Source: Paraburkholderia sp. BL10I2N1 (GTDB lineage: Bacteria; Pseudomonadota; Gammaproteobacteria; Burkholderiales; Burkholderiaceae). Taken from it: a stretch of DNA of 64,000 nucleotides. Positions within the stretch are counted from its first letter, which is position 1, and the number at the start of each line of letters is the position of its first letter. The stretch spans positions 2,976,001 through 3,040,000 of the forward strand of contig NZ_SNWA01000002.1 in the NCBI RefSeq assembly GCF_004361815.1, written 5' to 3'. The translations under genes and the position numbers were made by a program. Positions 27,734 to 36,616 of the stretch are shown one piece after another. The notes under the pieces are model-generated. The model had not been told where the DNA came from and ran no database searches. It saw only the letters and a list, made by a program, of their open reading frames with translations.

Positions 27734-28798
27734 ATGACTCAAAACACCTCATCGAGCACCGCAGTTCCGCGTCTTACGAGCCTCTCGCATGGCGGTGGGT
27801 GCGGCTGCAAGATAGCGCCTGGCGTGCTGTCCGATTTGCTGAAGCGCAGCGTGCCGTTACCTGCGTTTCCCGATCTACTGGTCGGCAGCGAGACCGCCGA
27901 CGACGCGGCCGTCTATCGCCTGAACGACGAGCAGGCCATTGTCGCGACCACCGATTTCTTCATGCCGATCGTCGACGATCCCTACGATTTCGGCCGGATT
28001 GCCGCGACCAATGCACTGTCCGACGTGTACGCGATGGGCGGCAAGCCGATCCTCGCGCTGGCGCTGGTGGGCATGCCGATCAACGTACTGCCGCACGACG
28101 TGATCGCGGCGGTGCTGCGCGGCGGCGAAGACGTGTGCACGCAGGCCGGCATCCCGGTTGCGGGCGGCCATTCGATCGATTCCGTCGAACCGATCTACGG
28201 CCTTGCAGCGCTGGGCGTCGTGCATCCGCAGCGCGTGAAGCGCAACGCGGCGGCGCGTGCCGGTGATGTGCTCGTGCTCGGCAAGCCGCTGGGCGTCGGT
28301 GTGCTGTCGGCGGCGCTGAAGAAAGACCAGCTGGACGAGGCCGGCTACGCCGCGATGATCGCCACGACGACGAAGCTCAACCGTCCCGGCACGGGCCTCG
28401 CCGCGCTGCCGGGCGTGCATGCGTTGACCGACGTGACGGGCTTCGGCCTGCTCGGTCATACGCTGGAACTGGCCCGCGGGGCGGGCTTGAGCGCGCACCT
28501 GCGCTATGCGGATCTGCCATGGCTCGCGGGTGTGGAGGCGTTTGCGTCGGCGGGTGTCTTCACGGGCGCTTCGGGACGCAACTGGGCTTCGTATGGCGAG
28601 AGCGTGTCGCTCGGTCACGGCTTACCGGAAATCGCACGTCCGTTGCTGACCGATCCGCAGACGTCCGGCGGTTTGCTGGTTGCTTGCGCGCCCGATACGG
28701 TCGACGAGGTGCTGGCACTGTTCCATGCCGATGACTTCGATCGTGCGACGGTGATTGGCGAGATGCGTGACGGCGCGCCGCGAATCGTGGTGGGGTGA
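27734..28798 (+). CDS. selD: Selenophosphate synthetase (selenide, water dikinase)
   Basis: This is a 354-residue SelD, which makes selenophosphate from selenide and ATP for selenocysteine or 2-selenouridine synthesis. The active-site motif is GGGCGCKIAPG, with the catalytic position as Cys23 (not selenocysteine) and Lys26. The ATP and metal motifs DDAAVYRL near 57 and TTDFFMPIVDDPYDFGRIAA near 71 are present. No selA, selB, selC or mnmH is visible in the window, so the downstream use of selenophosphate cannot be told from here. A weak ribosome site precedes the ATG at 27734. Confidence 0.93.
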   Translation: MTQNTSSSTAVPRLTSLSHGGGCGCKIAPGVLSDLLKRSVPLPAFPDLLVGSETADDAAVYRLNDEQAIVATTDFFMPIVDDPYDFGRIAATNALSDVYAMGGKPILALALVGMPINVLPHDVIAAVLRGGEDVCTQAGIPVAGGHSIDSVEPIYGLAALGVVHPQRVKRNAAARAGDVLVLGKPLGVGVLSAALKKDQLDEAGYAAMIATTTKLNRPGTGLAALPGVHALTDVTGFGLLGHTLELARGAGLSAHLRYADLPWLAGVEAFASAGVFTGASGRNWASYGESVSLGHGLPEIARPLLTDPQTSGGLLVACAPDTVDEVLALFHADDFDRATVIGEMRDGAPRIVVG

Positions 28799-28899
28799 GA
28801 TTCACGCGGGTTCGGGTTTCATTGCATGTCGAGTTCACTGACCGCACCTTCCTGCGTCGATGAAAGAAGCCTGTTGGCAGCTGGACCCGCTTCACAGGA

Positions 28900-29706
28900 T
28901 CAGTGCGGAGCACGAGTGCGTGGGGCCCGGTTCAGGTTCTTGAGCCTCGCCTGATGATGTCTTGCGCTGAATCGTTTGAGCACGCTGGCGGCGTGCGGGT
29001 CTCCGAAATGAAACAGCGCGGTGCAGCGCACGCTTTCAGGCAGGCAAGGCCGGTTGGCATGCAACGATCGCATGCCCCAGAAGAAATAGATGTTCCCCGG
29101 CTGCATCGGAATGGCGCGCGCGGACAGCCAGCGCTGAACAAGCGGCAGGCGCCAGATCGCACGGCACAAAGCGTTCTCGACCACCGCCTTCTCGAGAACG
29201 TTGACTATCGCGTGACGGCGCACGCGACGCAGGTTCGGGTACAGGATGAGATCACCACGCGGTTCGTCTGCGCCGTCTGGAATGATGAGCGGCACGAGCG
29301 CCGTTACGACGTACGAATCGTAATGAAAAAGACCGGAGTGCTTGAGACCGATTGTTCCGGCCAGCACCCGGAGAGACGAGGTGACCTCGACGTCTGGGGC
29401 TGCACGCCGCATCGCGTGTTCCCACAATGAGGCGAGGATGTCATGGAACGCGGACGAGCGGGCCAGTTCAGCGAGCGGGCTCGCAACGATCCACTCGCGA
29501 CCAGTCAGTCCGAAGTACTGGTTGTCGCGCTGGTGCAATTGGCACTTGATGTAGTCCCGTGCCTTGTCGAGCATCGCTGCTGGAATGACATCGCGCAGAA
29601 CCGCAACGCCGGACGTGTCTAGTGTCTGGGCCAATCTGTTGATGTCAGCGGCGGGCAATGTGGGCAGTTCCGCACGACTGATGAGCTCGCAACCCAATTC
29701 TTGCAT
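28900..29706 (-). CDS. Putative Fe(II)/2-oxoglutarate-dependent oxygenase (phytanoyl-CoA dioxygenase-like)
   Basis: The protein has 268 residues. A probable double-stranded beta-helix core holds the iron ligands: HxD in LFHYDSYVVTAL near residues 127-129 and the distal His in MRSLHANRPCLPESVRCTAL near 217, with Arg about 10 residues later as the likely 2-oxoglutarate ligand. The N-terminal part has TLDTSGVAVLRDVIPAAML, typical of the phytanoyl-CoA dioxygenase superfamily. No partner gene or pathway is evident from context; it converges on selD. The substrate is unknown. Confidence 0.6.
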   Translation of the reverse strand: MQELGCELISRAELPTLPAADINRLAQTLDTSGVAVLRDVIPAAMLDKARDYIKCQLHQRDNQYFGLTGREWIVASPLAELARSSAFHDILASLWEHAMRRAAPDVEVTSSLRVLAGTIGLKHSGLFHYDSYVVTALVPLIIPDGADEPRGDLILYPNLRRVRRHAIVNVLEKAVVENALCRAIWRLPLVQRWLSARAIPMQPGNIYFFWGMRSLHANRPCLPESVRCTALFHFGDPHAASVLKRFSARHHQARLKNLNRAPRTRAPH

Positions 29707-30277
29707 TACCGGCCCCCAATTCCATCGAGCGCGCGCAGATTCCTGCGTACCAGCGAATACTATTCCGGCATTCCGCAGACTTATGTGCCCCTTCTAACAT
29801 ACGATGATTGATCCCGCGAGGCGATCGCGGTCTATGTGGAAGCGGAGCATGACCGCCACGATGACGCCTGAGGGACAACGTTTATCCGGAGCAGGTGACC
29901 GGCACTGAGGTCAAGGCGCGCTACGACGCTATCGTCGCCTCGCTCGGCAAGGAAGAATATAAGCCGCGCACCATCACGGAAGCGGACGACGCGACCGCGA
30001 AAGCCGTGCTCGGGGCCTTGAAGTCCGGGACCACGTTTGATGCTCTCGCGCACCAGTGCAGCACGAATTGTTTGTTCAATCTTTTCGCGGCACGTCTGCC
30101 CGGCGTGTACTGTCCGCTAGAACGCAGTGCCTTTGAGATTGGACAGGCAACGCAGATCCAGGAATAATCTATTAGGATAACGATGCAGAAATTATCGATG
30201 ACTGTTCGCCGTCTTGCCGTCGAACCTTTGACGTGACGTGGATAGCCGGACGCCCGGTCATCGAATTCCCGATTCGC
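29707..30277. other. Intergenic region containing a peptidyl-prolyl isomerase remnant
   Basis: Between the oxygenase gene and the Pro/Gln-rich protein gene I see no intact gene. The only coding signal is the degraded parvulin fragment at about 29868-30170. The rest is lower in GC than the surrounding genes. Confidence 0.5.
29868..30170 (+). pseudogene. Remnant of a parvulin-type peptidyl-prolyl cis-trans isomerase
   Basis: The frame reads DNVYPEQVTGTEVKARYDAI followed by SLGKEEYKPRTI and AKAVLGALKSGTTFDALAHQ, which matches the region just before and at the start of the parvulin domain of SurA/PrsA-like isomerases, including the typical GTTFDALAHQCST. A stop at 29862-29864 closes the frame upstream, so the signal peptide and N-terminal domain are missing. 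After about residue 57 of the fragment the similarity stops and most of the catalytic domain is lost. It is probably a decaying gene fragment; an independent 90-residue protein starting at GTG 29895 is possible but less likely. Confidence 0.5.
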
Positions 30278-31048
30278 TCACCGCCACATGCGATAGCTCA
30301 CCATCGGTGCACGATAGGCATACACGCGTGGTGCGCCCCAGTAGGGGCTGTAAACCTGATACGGAACGGGTTGAGCGACGACTGTCTGGACCACGGGCGC
30401 CTCCACGTACTGGGGCTGGGTGTAGACAGGAATGTACTGGACAGGGGGCGGAGGCGGTGGTGCGTACGCCTGTTGCACGTACATCGGCTGGCTATCATCA
30501 TCGAATGTGGGTGCCTGCACAAATTCGGGCGCCTGCTGATACTGCATCGGCGCCGCGGGCGCATACTGCGGCTGCTGGTACACCTGCCTGTATTGCGGCT
30601 GCGGTACCTGACGTTGCACGTACGGGCGCGGTTGGGGCTGGGCTTGGGGTTGCGGTCGCGGCGGGACTGTCGTGTAGTTCGGGTTGTCGTCGTCCGGAAC
30701 ACCCGGCGGCAGCGGAGGGACATCCACCCGGGCAACCTGCTGCTTCGCGGGTTGCCGTTGACCGTGGTTGTGCGAGTCAATCATGGCGTTGTAATCCGCC
30801 TGATCCTGCTTGCCGCGGTTGATGTAGCCGTTGCGATAAGCCCGGGCCACGTCGGACATCTTCGCGTTCGGATCTTCCTTCATGCCGTCTGCATTGACCT
30901 GATACTCGTCCGGACTGAGCGAGCCAGCCGGCACATCGTCGCTGCTATCCATGGCTTCAGGGACGCCAGCCCACGCGGGGTTAAATTGTAGCGATAGCGC
31001 CAGTGCCACCGCCGACAGCTTTACCCCTGAAAGCGTCTCTATTCTCAT
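30278..31048 (-). CDS. Exported Pro/Gln/Tyr-rich protein of unknown function
   Basis: This 256-residue protein starts at MRIETLSGVK, with a signal peptide ending PAWA near residue 27; GAGGTGG precedes the ATG. The segment ARAYRNGYINRGKQDQADYN near 70 is the most protein-like part. From about 105 onward it is dominated by Pro, Gln, Tyr and Val, for example VPQPQYRQVYQQPQYAP, and is probably disordered. The C-terminus is rich in Tyr, Pro and Arg (YWGAPRVYAYRAP). It probably sits in the periplasm or envelope. No function is recognised, and no neighbour suggests one. Confidence 0.65.
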   Translation of the reverse strand: MRIETLSGVKLSAVALALSLQFNPAWAGVPEAMDSSDDVPAGSLSPDEYQVNADGMKEDPNAKMSDVARAYRNGYINRGKQDQADYNAMIDSHNHGQRQPAKQQVARVDVPPLPPGVPDDDNPNYTTVPPRPQPQAQPQPRPYVQRQVPQPQYRQVYQQPQYAPAAPMQYQQAPEFVQAPTFDDDSQPMYVQQAYAPPPPPPVQYIPVYTQPQYVEAPVVQTVVAQPVPYQVYSPYWGAPRVYAYRAPMVSYRMWR

Positions 31049-31473
31049 GATCCACCTCGCGGCCAATTAAGATTTTTGAAAGCCACAAACAAGATCTGGT
31101 ACCCCGAACGATTGTTATTTTCTAGCATATTCCTTCGCAGTCGACAGGTTTTTTTTCTGGAAATAGGGTTTACCGCTCACATGGGAGATGGCTCCTTCAG
31201 GAGCCTCACGGCAGTCCCGCCAGCCTCGGTAACGACTTGCCGCACTTTTTGCTCGCGCACCCAGATTCATCGTTCCACATTCCTGACGGTGGAAGCAACG
31301 AGCGCTCGAGCGCGAAACTACCCCGACGGCAAGCACCTCCGCCAACACAGCGGGAGAAACAAAAAACGCCCATCACAACCTATACTCACCATCGACCGCG
31401 ATAGAAGAACAGGGCGTATCGCAATAGAGCGCAAACACCAGCAACGCAGACAAAAAAGGAAAGGACAAACCGG
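31049..31473. other. Intergenic region, divergent promoters
   Basis: No gene is supported in this stretch of 425 bases. It separates two divergent genes and is relatively AT-rich near 31100-31150. A short palindrome GGCTCCTTCAGGAGCC lies at 31190-31205. Confidence 0.5.
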
Positions 31474-32550
31474 ATGTTGACCCGAACCTTAACGGCGCTG
31501 ACAGCTTTGTCGCTGGCAGGATGCGCAGCCATGACAGCATCACAGCCGGGTGCCCAGAGCGCCGATGCCTTCGCCCAAACCGGCGAAACCGCGCCACACG
31601 CGCGTCACGTCAAAGTGATGATCGTCTCGATGTTCGCACCCGAGGGCCAGGTATGGCTCGACCACCTCGGCCCGTGGCAGGACATCCCGGTCGCGGGTCT
31701 CTCACCCGACTACCCGGCAGTCCACTGCAACAACCAGGACGTCTGTGTTGTCACAACCGGCATGGGCCATACGAACGCGGCCGCATCGATCATGGCGCTC
31801 GCATTCTCACCGCGTTTCGATCTGCGCGACACGTACTTCATGGTCGCCGGCATCGCCGGTATCGACCCGCTGCGCGGCACGATCGGCTCGGCAGCGTGGG
31901 CAAAATATCTGGTGGACTTCGGCATCCAGTGGGAAATCGACGCGCGGGAGAAGCCTTCGAAATGGCGCTCGGGCTACCTTGGCATCAACACAAAAAGCCC
32001 GACGGAGATGCCGCCGCTCGACTATCGAACCGAGGTCTTCCAGCTCAATCCGCAGCTTGCCGATGCGGCCTACGCGCTGTCGCGCAATCTGACGCTCTCC
32101 GACAATCCGCAGGCGCAAGCCGCTCGCGCGAAATACCGCTACGCGCCAGCGAACCAGCCGCCCACCGTTATCCAGTGCGACACGCTGGCAGGCGACACAT
32201 GGTGGTCCGGCAAGGCACTCGGCGACCGGGCGCGTGAATGGACGAAAATCGTGACCGACGGCAAAGGTGTCTATTGCACGACGCAGCAGGAAGACAACGC
32301 GACCTACGAGGCCTTAAAGCGCGCGGCAGCCGCGCATCGCGTCGACCTGAACCGCATTGCCGTATTGCGCGCAGGCTCGGATTTCGACCGTCCGCATAAC
32401 GGGCAGTCGAGTGTTGATAACCTGCTGAACTACCAGGCACAAGGCGGTTTCGCGCCGGCCATCGACAATCTGTATCGTGCCGGCAATCCACTCGTGCAGG
32501 ACATCGTCACGCACTGGGACGAATGGCGCAGCGGTGTGCCGCGCCGTTGA
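31474..32550 (+). CDS. Purine nucleoside permease (NUP family), probable lipoprotein
   Basis: This 358-residue protein begins with a lipoprotein signal LTALSLAGC (lipobox Cys near residue 17). The body matches the NUP family (PF06516), with VKVMIVSMFAPEGQVWLDHL near 47, VVTTGMGHTNAAASIMAL near 92 and the core FMVAGIAGIDPLRGTIGSAA near 122. The fold resembles purine nucleoside phosphorylases; the founding members were linked to nucleoside uptake in yeast, and the bacterial role is unclear. As a membrane-anchored periplasmic protein it may bind or process nucleosides. AAGGAAAGGA precedes the ATG. Confidence 0.82.
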   Translation: MLTRTLTALTALSLAGCAAMTASQPGAQSADAFAQTGETAPHARHVKVMIVSMFAPEGQVWLDHLGPWQDIPVAGLSPDYPAVHCNNQDVCVVTTGMGHTNAAASIMALAFSPRFDLRDTYFMVAGIAGIDPLRGTIGSAAWAKYLVDFGIQWEIDAREKPSKWRSGYLGINTKSPTEMPPLDYRTEVFQLNPQLADAAYALSRNLTLSDNPQAQAARAKYRYAPANQPPTVIQCDTLAGDTWWSGKALGDRAREWTKIVTDGKGVYCTTQQEDNATYEALKRAAAAHRVDLNRIAVLRAGSDFDRPHNGQSSVDNLLNYQAQGGFAPAIDNLYRAGNPLVQDIVTHWDEWRSGVPRR

Positions 32551-32564
32551 ATCGTCGCGTCAGC

Positions 32565-32648
32565 TTAGTGTTGCGCCGGCCGAAACGGCACCCATACGGG
32601 CGTGTCGGAATTCCAGTGATCGAGTTCCGAAGGATTGGCATTGCTCAT
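32565..32648 (-). CDS. Possible 27-residue peptide
   Basis: A short frame reads MSNANPSELDHWNSD at its start and ends VPFRPAQH. It has a good ribosome site, GTGGAG, 6 bases before the ATG, much like that of the neighbouring DUF4148 gene upstream (AGGAG and a 6-base spacer). It lies about 110 bases downstream of that gene on the same strand. No family is recognised and it has no signal peptide. The support is the ribosome site and codon usage only. Confidence 0.4.
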   Translation of the reverse strand: MSNANPSELDHWNSDTPVWVPFRPAQH

Positions 32649-32758
32649 GATTTACTCCACGAAAGTCATTGCCTGAACGGCATTGCATCCAGCCACCGAC
32701 GCAGTGCAGTTTCAGAGAGTGCCGCGTGATCCTGCAACGAGGTCGCGCGGCGTCCTCG

Positions 32759-33073
32759 TTACTGGGCGGCCTGTTGTACCGAGCCGGCTACGCGCGTCGT
32801 GTCGCCGCCAGCCTGGACAGCCAGGCGTTCGGCCTGCGTGCGGCCGATGAGGCCTTGCTCGGGATAGCTGGTCTTGTTCAGCGAAGGCAGCGTGCCTTGA
32901 CGGTACGAATCAGCAACTTCAGCGCGGACTTCCGCACGGGTTTTCGTGCTCGAACCTGCCCACCACTGATCGTTGTACGTGCCGGCATGGCCGATGCCGC
33001 CACCGCCGCCGGCAAAGGCCGGAGCGCTTGCGAGCAGCGACAGAACAAGACCTGCAACGAGATTGCGCTTCAT
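32759..33073 (-). CDS. DUF4148-domain exported protein
   Basis: This is a 104-residue protein with a signal peptide ending APAFA near residue 21. The mature part carries the DUF4148 core: KTRAEVRAEVADSYRQGTLP near 44-63, then TSYPEQGLIGRTQAERLAVQ. DUF4148 proteins are small, often multi-copy periplasmic proteins of Burkholderiales with no known biochemical function. AGGAG lies 6 bases before the ATG. Confidence 0.85.
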   Translation of the reverse strand: MKRNLVAGLVLSLLASAPAFAGGGGGIGHAGTYNDQWWAGSSTKTRAEVRAEVADSYRQGTLPSLNKTSYPEQGLIGRTQAERLAVQAGGDTTRVAGSVQQAAQ

Positions 33074-33234
33074 GATTCACTCCTGTCGATTCGTTTGAGG
33101 CGCTGTCATCAGCGCTGCGACAGGGTGAAATGTAGGCTTCGGAGGGGTTGGGATAAATCCGGGTTTCGCGAAATGAATTGTCGCGATTCCAGAACAATCG
33201 CGGCAGAGGCCGCGATTGCCACACACCATGCGAA

Positions 33235-34239
33235 TCAGGCGACCCACTCGGAGTCGACCGGCGTATCGAGCGCAGGCGCGGATTCGCGCTCTTCGAAAGT
33301 GCGCTTCGTGCAGGTCTTGTCGAGGCTGCCCCGGCCGCTCAGAAGCGGGCAGCGATCGAATACTTCCGCGATCCAGTCGACAAACGCCCGCACCTTCGAC
33401 GACAGATGCCGGCTATGCGGATAGACCACCGAAATGGGCATCGGTAGCGGCCTCAGGTCGGGCAACACTTCAACCAGCTGGCCTGACCGAAGAAGCGGCA
33501 GCGCCATGAAAACCGGCGGCTGGATCAAGCCGAAACCCTCGACGCCGCACGTCAAGTAGGCATCCGCATCGTTCACCGAGATGAGGCCCTTCATCTTCAC
33601 CTCGATTTCCTTGTCGTCGACCTTGAACGCCCAGTCGATGACGCGGCCGGTGCGGCTCGAGAAATAATTCACGGCCCGGTGATTCTCGAGGTCTTCGATC
33701 GTCTTCGGGGTGCCGTGTTTCTCCAGATACTCCGGTGCCGCGCACGACACGGCCTCGAACAATCCGATGCGTCGCGCGACCAGCGACGAATCCTGTAGCG
33801 CGCCAACCCGCACCACGCAGTCGACCCCTTCCTGCAGCAGGTCGACTGGCCGGTCAGTCAAGCCGAGTTGCAGATCGATGTCCGGATAGCGCGTGTGGAA
33901 TTCGCACAGGGACGGAATGACGAGCAGCCGTCCGATCGAGCCGGGCATGTCGATGCGCAGCTTACCGTGCGGCTTCCGGTTGCCGAGCTGGAAGCTGGCC
34001 TCGGTTTCCTCGACATCCGCGAGGATGCGCACGCAACGCTCGTAATACGCCGCGCCGTCGGGTGTGAGCGACAGACGCCGCGTCGTGCGGTGCATGAGCC
34101 GCACGCCGAGAAACGCTTCGAGATTCTGGATGATCGTGGTGACGGACGCCCGCGGCATGTCGAGCGTTTCCGCCGCGCGCGTGAAGCTGTTGGTATCGAC
34201 AACCCGTGTGAACACCTGCATGGCCTGAAGCCGATCCAT
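33235..34239 (-). CDS. ceoR: LysR-family regulator of the efflux operon (CeoR/BpeT-like)
   Basis: The protein has 334 residues from the ATG at 34239, which has GGAGG upstream. An N-terminal LysR helix-turn-helix (about 1-60: TRVVDTNSFTRAAETLDMPR) is followed by a LysR substrate-binding domain (about 90-290) and a hydrophilic tail of about 40 residues. It is divergent from an LlpE-like hydrolase, an adaptor, an RND pump and an outer-membrane channel. That order matches ceoR-llpE-ceoAB-opcM of Burkholderia cenocepacia and bpeT-llpE-bpeEF-oprC of B. pseudomallei. In those species the LysR protein controls the pump in response to salicylate-like compounds. The role here is inferred from synteny. 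Confidence 0.82.
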   Translation of the reverse strand: MDRLQAMQVFTRVVDTNSFTRAAETLDMPRASVTTIIQNLEAFLGVRLMHRTTRRLSLTPDGAAYYERCVRILADVEETEASFQLGNRKPHGKLRIDMPGSIGRLLVIPSLCEFHTRYPDIDLQLGLTDRPVDLLQEGVDCVVRVGALQDSSLVARRIGLFEAVSCAAPEYLEKHGTPKTIEDLENHRAVNYFSSRTGRVIDWAFKVDDKEIEVKMKGLISVNDADAYLTCGVEGFGLIQPPVFMALPLLRSGQLVEVLPDLRPLPMPISVVYPHSRHLSSKVRAFVDWIAEVFDRCPLLSGRGSLDKTCTKRTFEERESAPALDTPVDSEWVA

Positions 34240-34412
34240 GGCAAACCTCCGGATAGGGGCTGGCGCTGCTGGACTGGAATCGCTCAACCGAATAAGCCGA
34301 TCGATTGTTCAGGGGCGCCGAATTGTGTTGCCGGATTATAGGCATTTATTTGCGAGTCTGCCGAACCCACAATTGGCACCATTCGAGTTTTACGCGCATT
34401 GCGCTGGCCCCT

Positions 34413-35264
34413 ATGGATGCTTTCAAGCCGTCATACCCCTTCATCGCCGCCGATGGCGCGCCCGCACAGGCTGTGGCGACGCTTGCCGTGTCGGATGTGG
34501 AGATTGAAGGATATGCGCAGGACATCACGCTGCGCCTCTATCGACGGCCGAATAAAACCGCACTGCCGGTACTGCTTTATTTCCACGGCGGCGGTTTCGT
34601 GCGCGGTTCGGTCGACGAAGCCGATCCGGCCGCGCGTTATTTTGCAGAACACTTACCGGCGCTCGTCGTGTCGGTCGGCTATTCGCTCGCGCCGCAGTTT
34701 CCGTTTCCGGCCGCGCCGGAAGACGCGCATCGCGCCGCGCTCTGGGTTCAGACGCGGGCGCGGGCCTTCGGTGGCAACACGAAGCGGATCGGTGTCGCCG
34801 GCCATGATGCGGGCGGCCAGCTCGCGAACTGTCTGGCGTTCATCGCCCGCGATCGCGCCGACGTGCGGATCGACGCGCAGGCGCTCTTCGGCCCGATGCT
34901 CGACCCAAGCCTGACAAGGCTCGGCGACGAGAAACGTCTCGGCTCGGACATTACTGCAAGCGAGTGCGCGGCCTGCTATCGCGCGTACCTGCCGAAGGCC
35001 TCGCAACGGATACACCCGTACGCCGCACCGCTGGAATCGGCGCGGCTCGCGGGTCTGCCGGCGACGCTCATCATCACCGCGCAAAACGATGTGCTGCACG
35101 TCGAGGCGGAGAAATATGCCAGCAGCCTGATCGATGCCGGCGTGCCGACGCAGGTCGTCCGCTATCCGAGCGTGTCGCACTCGGCGCTCGCGGGACACAC
35201 GGCGGCGCTGGAGGAGGCCGTCCGGTTTTTCCAGTCCCGCTTTGCCGCACGCACTCAACGCTAG
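34413..35264 (+). CDS. llpE: LlpE-like alpha/beta-hydrolase of the efflux operon, nucleophile Ser replaced by Asp
   Basis: This is a 283-residue protein of the hormone-sensitive-lipase-like group. The oxyanion motif is LLYFHGGGFVRGS (HGGG at 58-61). The elbow, normally GDSAGG, reads GHDAGG, so Asp132 stands where the catalytic Ser is expected. The acid lies near ITAQNDVLH and the histidine is probably in SVSHSALAG near 253. It is the first gene of the operon, 47 bases before the adaptor gene. The matching gene in Burkholderia ceo and bpeEF loci is called llpE and has no established role. The Asp could act as nucleophile, as in dehalogenases, or the protein may be non-catalytic. Confidence 0.8.
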   Translation: MDAFKPSYPFIAADGAPAQAVATLAVSDVEIEGYAQDITLRLYRRPNKTALPVLLYFHGGGFVRGSVDEADPAARYFAEHLPALVVSVGYSLAPQFPFPAAPEDAHRAALWVQTRARAFGGNTKRIGVAGHDAGGQLANCLAFIARDRADVRIDAQALFGPMLDPSLTRLGDEKRLGSDITASECAACYRAYLPKASQRIHPYAAPLESARLAGLPATLIITAQNDVLHVEAEKYASSLIDAGVPTQVVRYPSVSHSALAGHTAALEEAVRFFQSRFAARTQR

Positions 35265-35310
35265 TCGACTTCAAAAAACCAACTTTAACCAACGAATCCG
35301 GGAGTCTGTC

Positions 35311-36540
35311 ATGTCCATGTTTCCTCTTTCTCGTTCACGTCTAACGATCGCGGTGGTCACCGTCATCGTGCTTGCCGGGCTGGGTACGCTCGGCGCGATC
35401 CGGGTGGATGCACGTGCGCCGGCGCAGTCGGCGCCGACTGTCGTGCCTGAAGTGGATGTCGCGACCGTCATCGAAAAGACGATCACCGACTGGCAAACCT
35501 ATTCGGGCCGGCTCGAAGCGGTGGAGAAGGTCGACATTCGTCCGCAGGTGTCGGGCACGATCGTGTCGGTCAACTTCAAGGACGGCGCGCTGGTGAAGAA
35601 GGGCGATACGCTGTTCGTGATCGACCCGCGCCCGTATGCGGCGGAAGTCGATCGCGCCGACGCGCAGCTGGCGGCCGCGCAGGCGCGGATGGGCTACACG
35701 CAAAGCGACTGGGAGCGCGCGCAACGCCTGATCGGCGATAACGCGATCGCCAAGCGCGACTACGACGAGAAGCAGAATGCGGCCCGCGAAGCGAGCGCCA
35801 ACCAGAAGGCCGCGCAGGCGGCGCTGGAAACCGCGAAGATCAACCTCGGCTACACGAAGATCGTAGCGCCGGTGTCGGGCCGCGTATCGCGCGCGGAATT
35901 CACGGTGGGCAACGTGGTGTCGGCGGGCGCGAGTGCGGCGCCGTTGACGACGCTCGTGTCCGTGTCGCCGATCTACGCATCGTTCGACGCCGATGAGCAG
36001 ACGTATCTCCAGTACATCGGCCGCGCCAAGGATGGTCGGAAGGTGCCGGTCGACCTCGGCCTTGCCAACGAAAGCGGCTATTCGCGCAGCGGCTGGATCG
36101 ACTCGGTGGACAACCGGCTCGACACGTCGTCGGGCACGATCCGCGTGCGGGCGCGCTTCGACAACGAGGACGGCGCGCTCGTGCCGGGTCTCTATGCGCG
36201 CATCAAGGTCGGCGGCAGCGCGCCGCATCCGGCGCTTCTGATCGATGACGCGGCTATCGGCACGGACCAGGACAAGAAGTTCGTGTTCGTGGTCGACAAG
36301 GACAACCATGTCGCTTATCGCGAAGTGCAGGTCGGTGGTCAACAGGGCAATCTGCGCGTCGTCGCGGACGGTCTGAAACCAGGCGATCGCATTGTCGTCA
36401 ACGGTACGCAGCGTGTGCGTCCAGGTGCGGAAGTCCGCGCGCACATGGTGCCGATGACCGGCGACAGCAACCCGAACGGCGCACCGCTCGCCCAGACGCA
36501 GACGCCGGCGCGCGCGAAAGCAGCAGCGAAGAGCTCGTGA
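35311..36540 (+). CDS. ceoA: RND efflux periplasmic adaptor (CeoA/BpeE/MexE-like)
   Basis: This 409-residue membrane-fusion protein has an N-terminal signal anchor (about 8-30). The lipoyl halves flank a helical hairpin: VDIRPQVSGTIVSVNFKDGA near 70, the helix ANQKAAQAALETAKINLGYT near 168 and then KIVAPVSGRVSRAEFTVGN. Beta-barrel and membrane-proximal domains follow. It links the inner-membrane pump to the outer-membrane channel. GGGAG lies 7 bases before the ATG. It precedes the pump gene by 76 bases in the same operon. Confidence 0.92.
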   Translation: MSMFPLSRSRLTIAVVTVIVLAGLGTLGAIRVDARAPAQSAPTVVPEVDVATVIEKTITDWQTYSGRLEAVEKVDIRPQVSGTIVSVNFKDGALVKKGDTLFVIDPRPYAAEVDRADAQLAAAQARMGYTQSDWERAQRLIGDNAIAKRDYDEKQNAAREASANQKAAQAALETAKINLGYTKIVAPVSGRVSRAEFTVGNVVSAGASAAPLTTLVSVSPIYASFDADEQTYLQYIGRAKDGRKVPVDLGLANESGYSRSGWIDSVDNRLDTSSGTIRVRARFDNEDGALVPGLYARIKVGGSAPHPALLIDDAAIGTDQDKKFVFVVDKDNHVAYREVQVGGQQGNLRVVADGLKPGDRIVVNGTQRVRPGAEVRAHMVPMTGDSNPNGAPLAQTQTPARAKAAAKSS

Positions 36541-36616
36541 ACCCCGTCATGCAGACGATGTTTCGCGCACTTGACGTCTTCGCTCCGCGCAAGCGCTCAC
36601 ATCTCAAGAGCCTCCA

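Noticed and set aside
32565..32648. Tryptophan attenuator leader peptide
   Set aside because: The two Trp codons are far apart, no terminator/antiterminator pair follows and no biosynthetic gene lies downstream.
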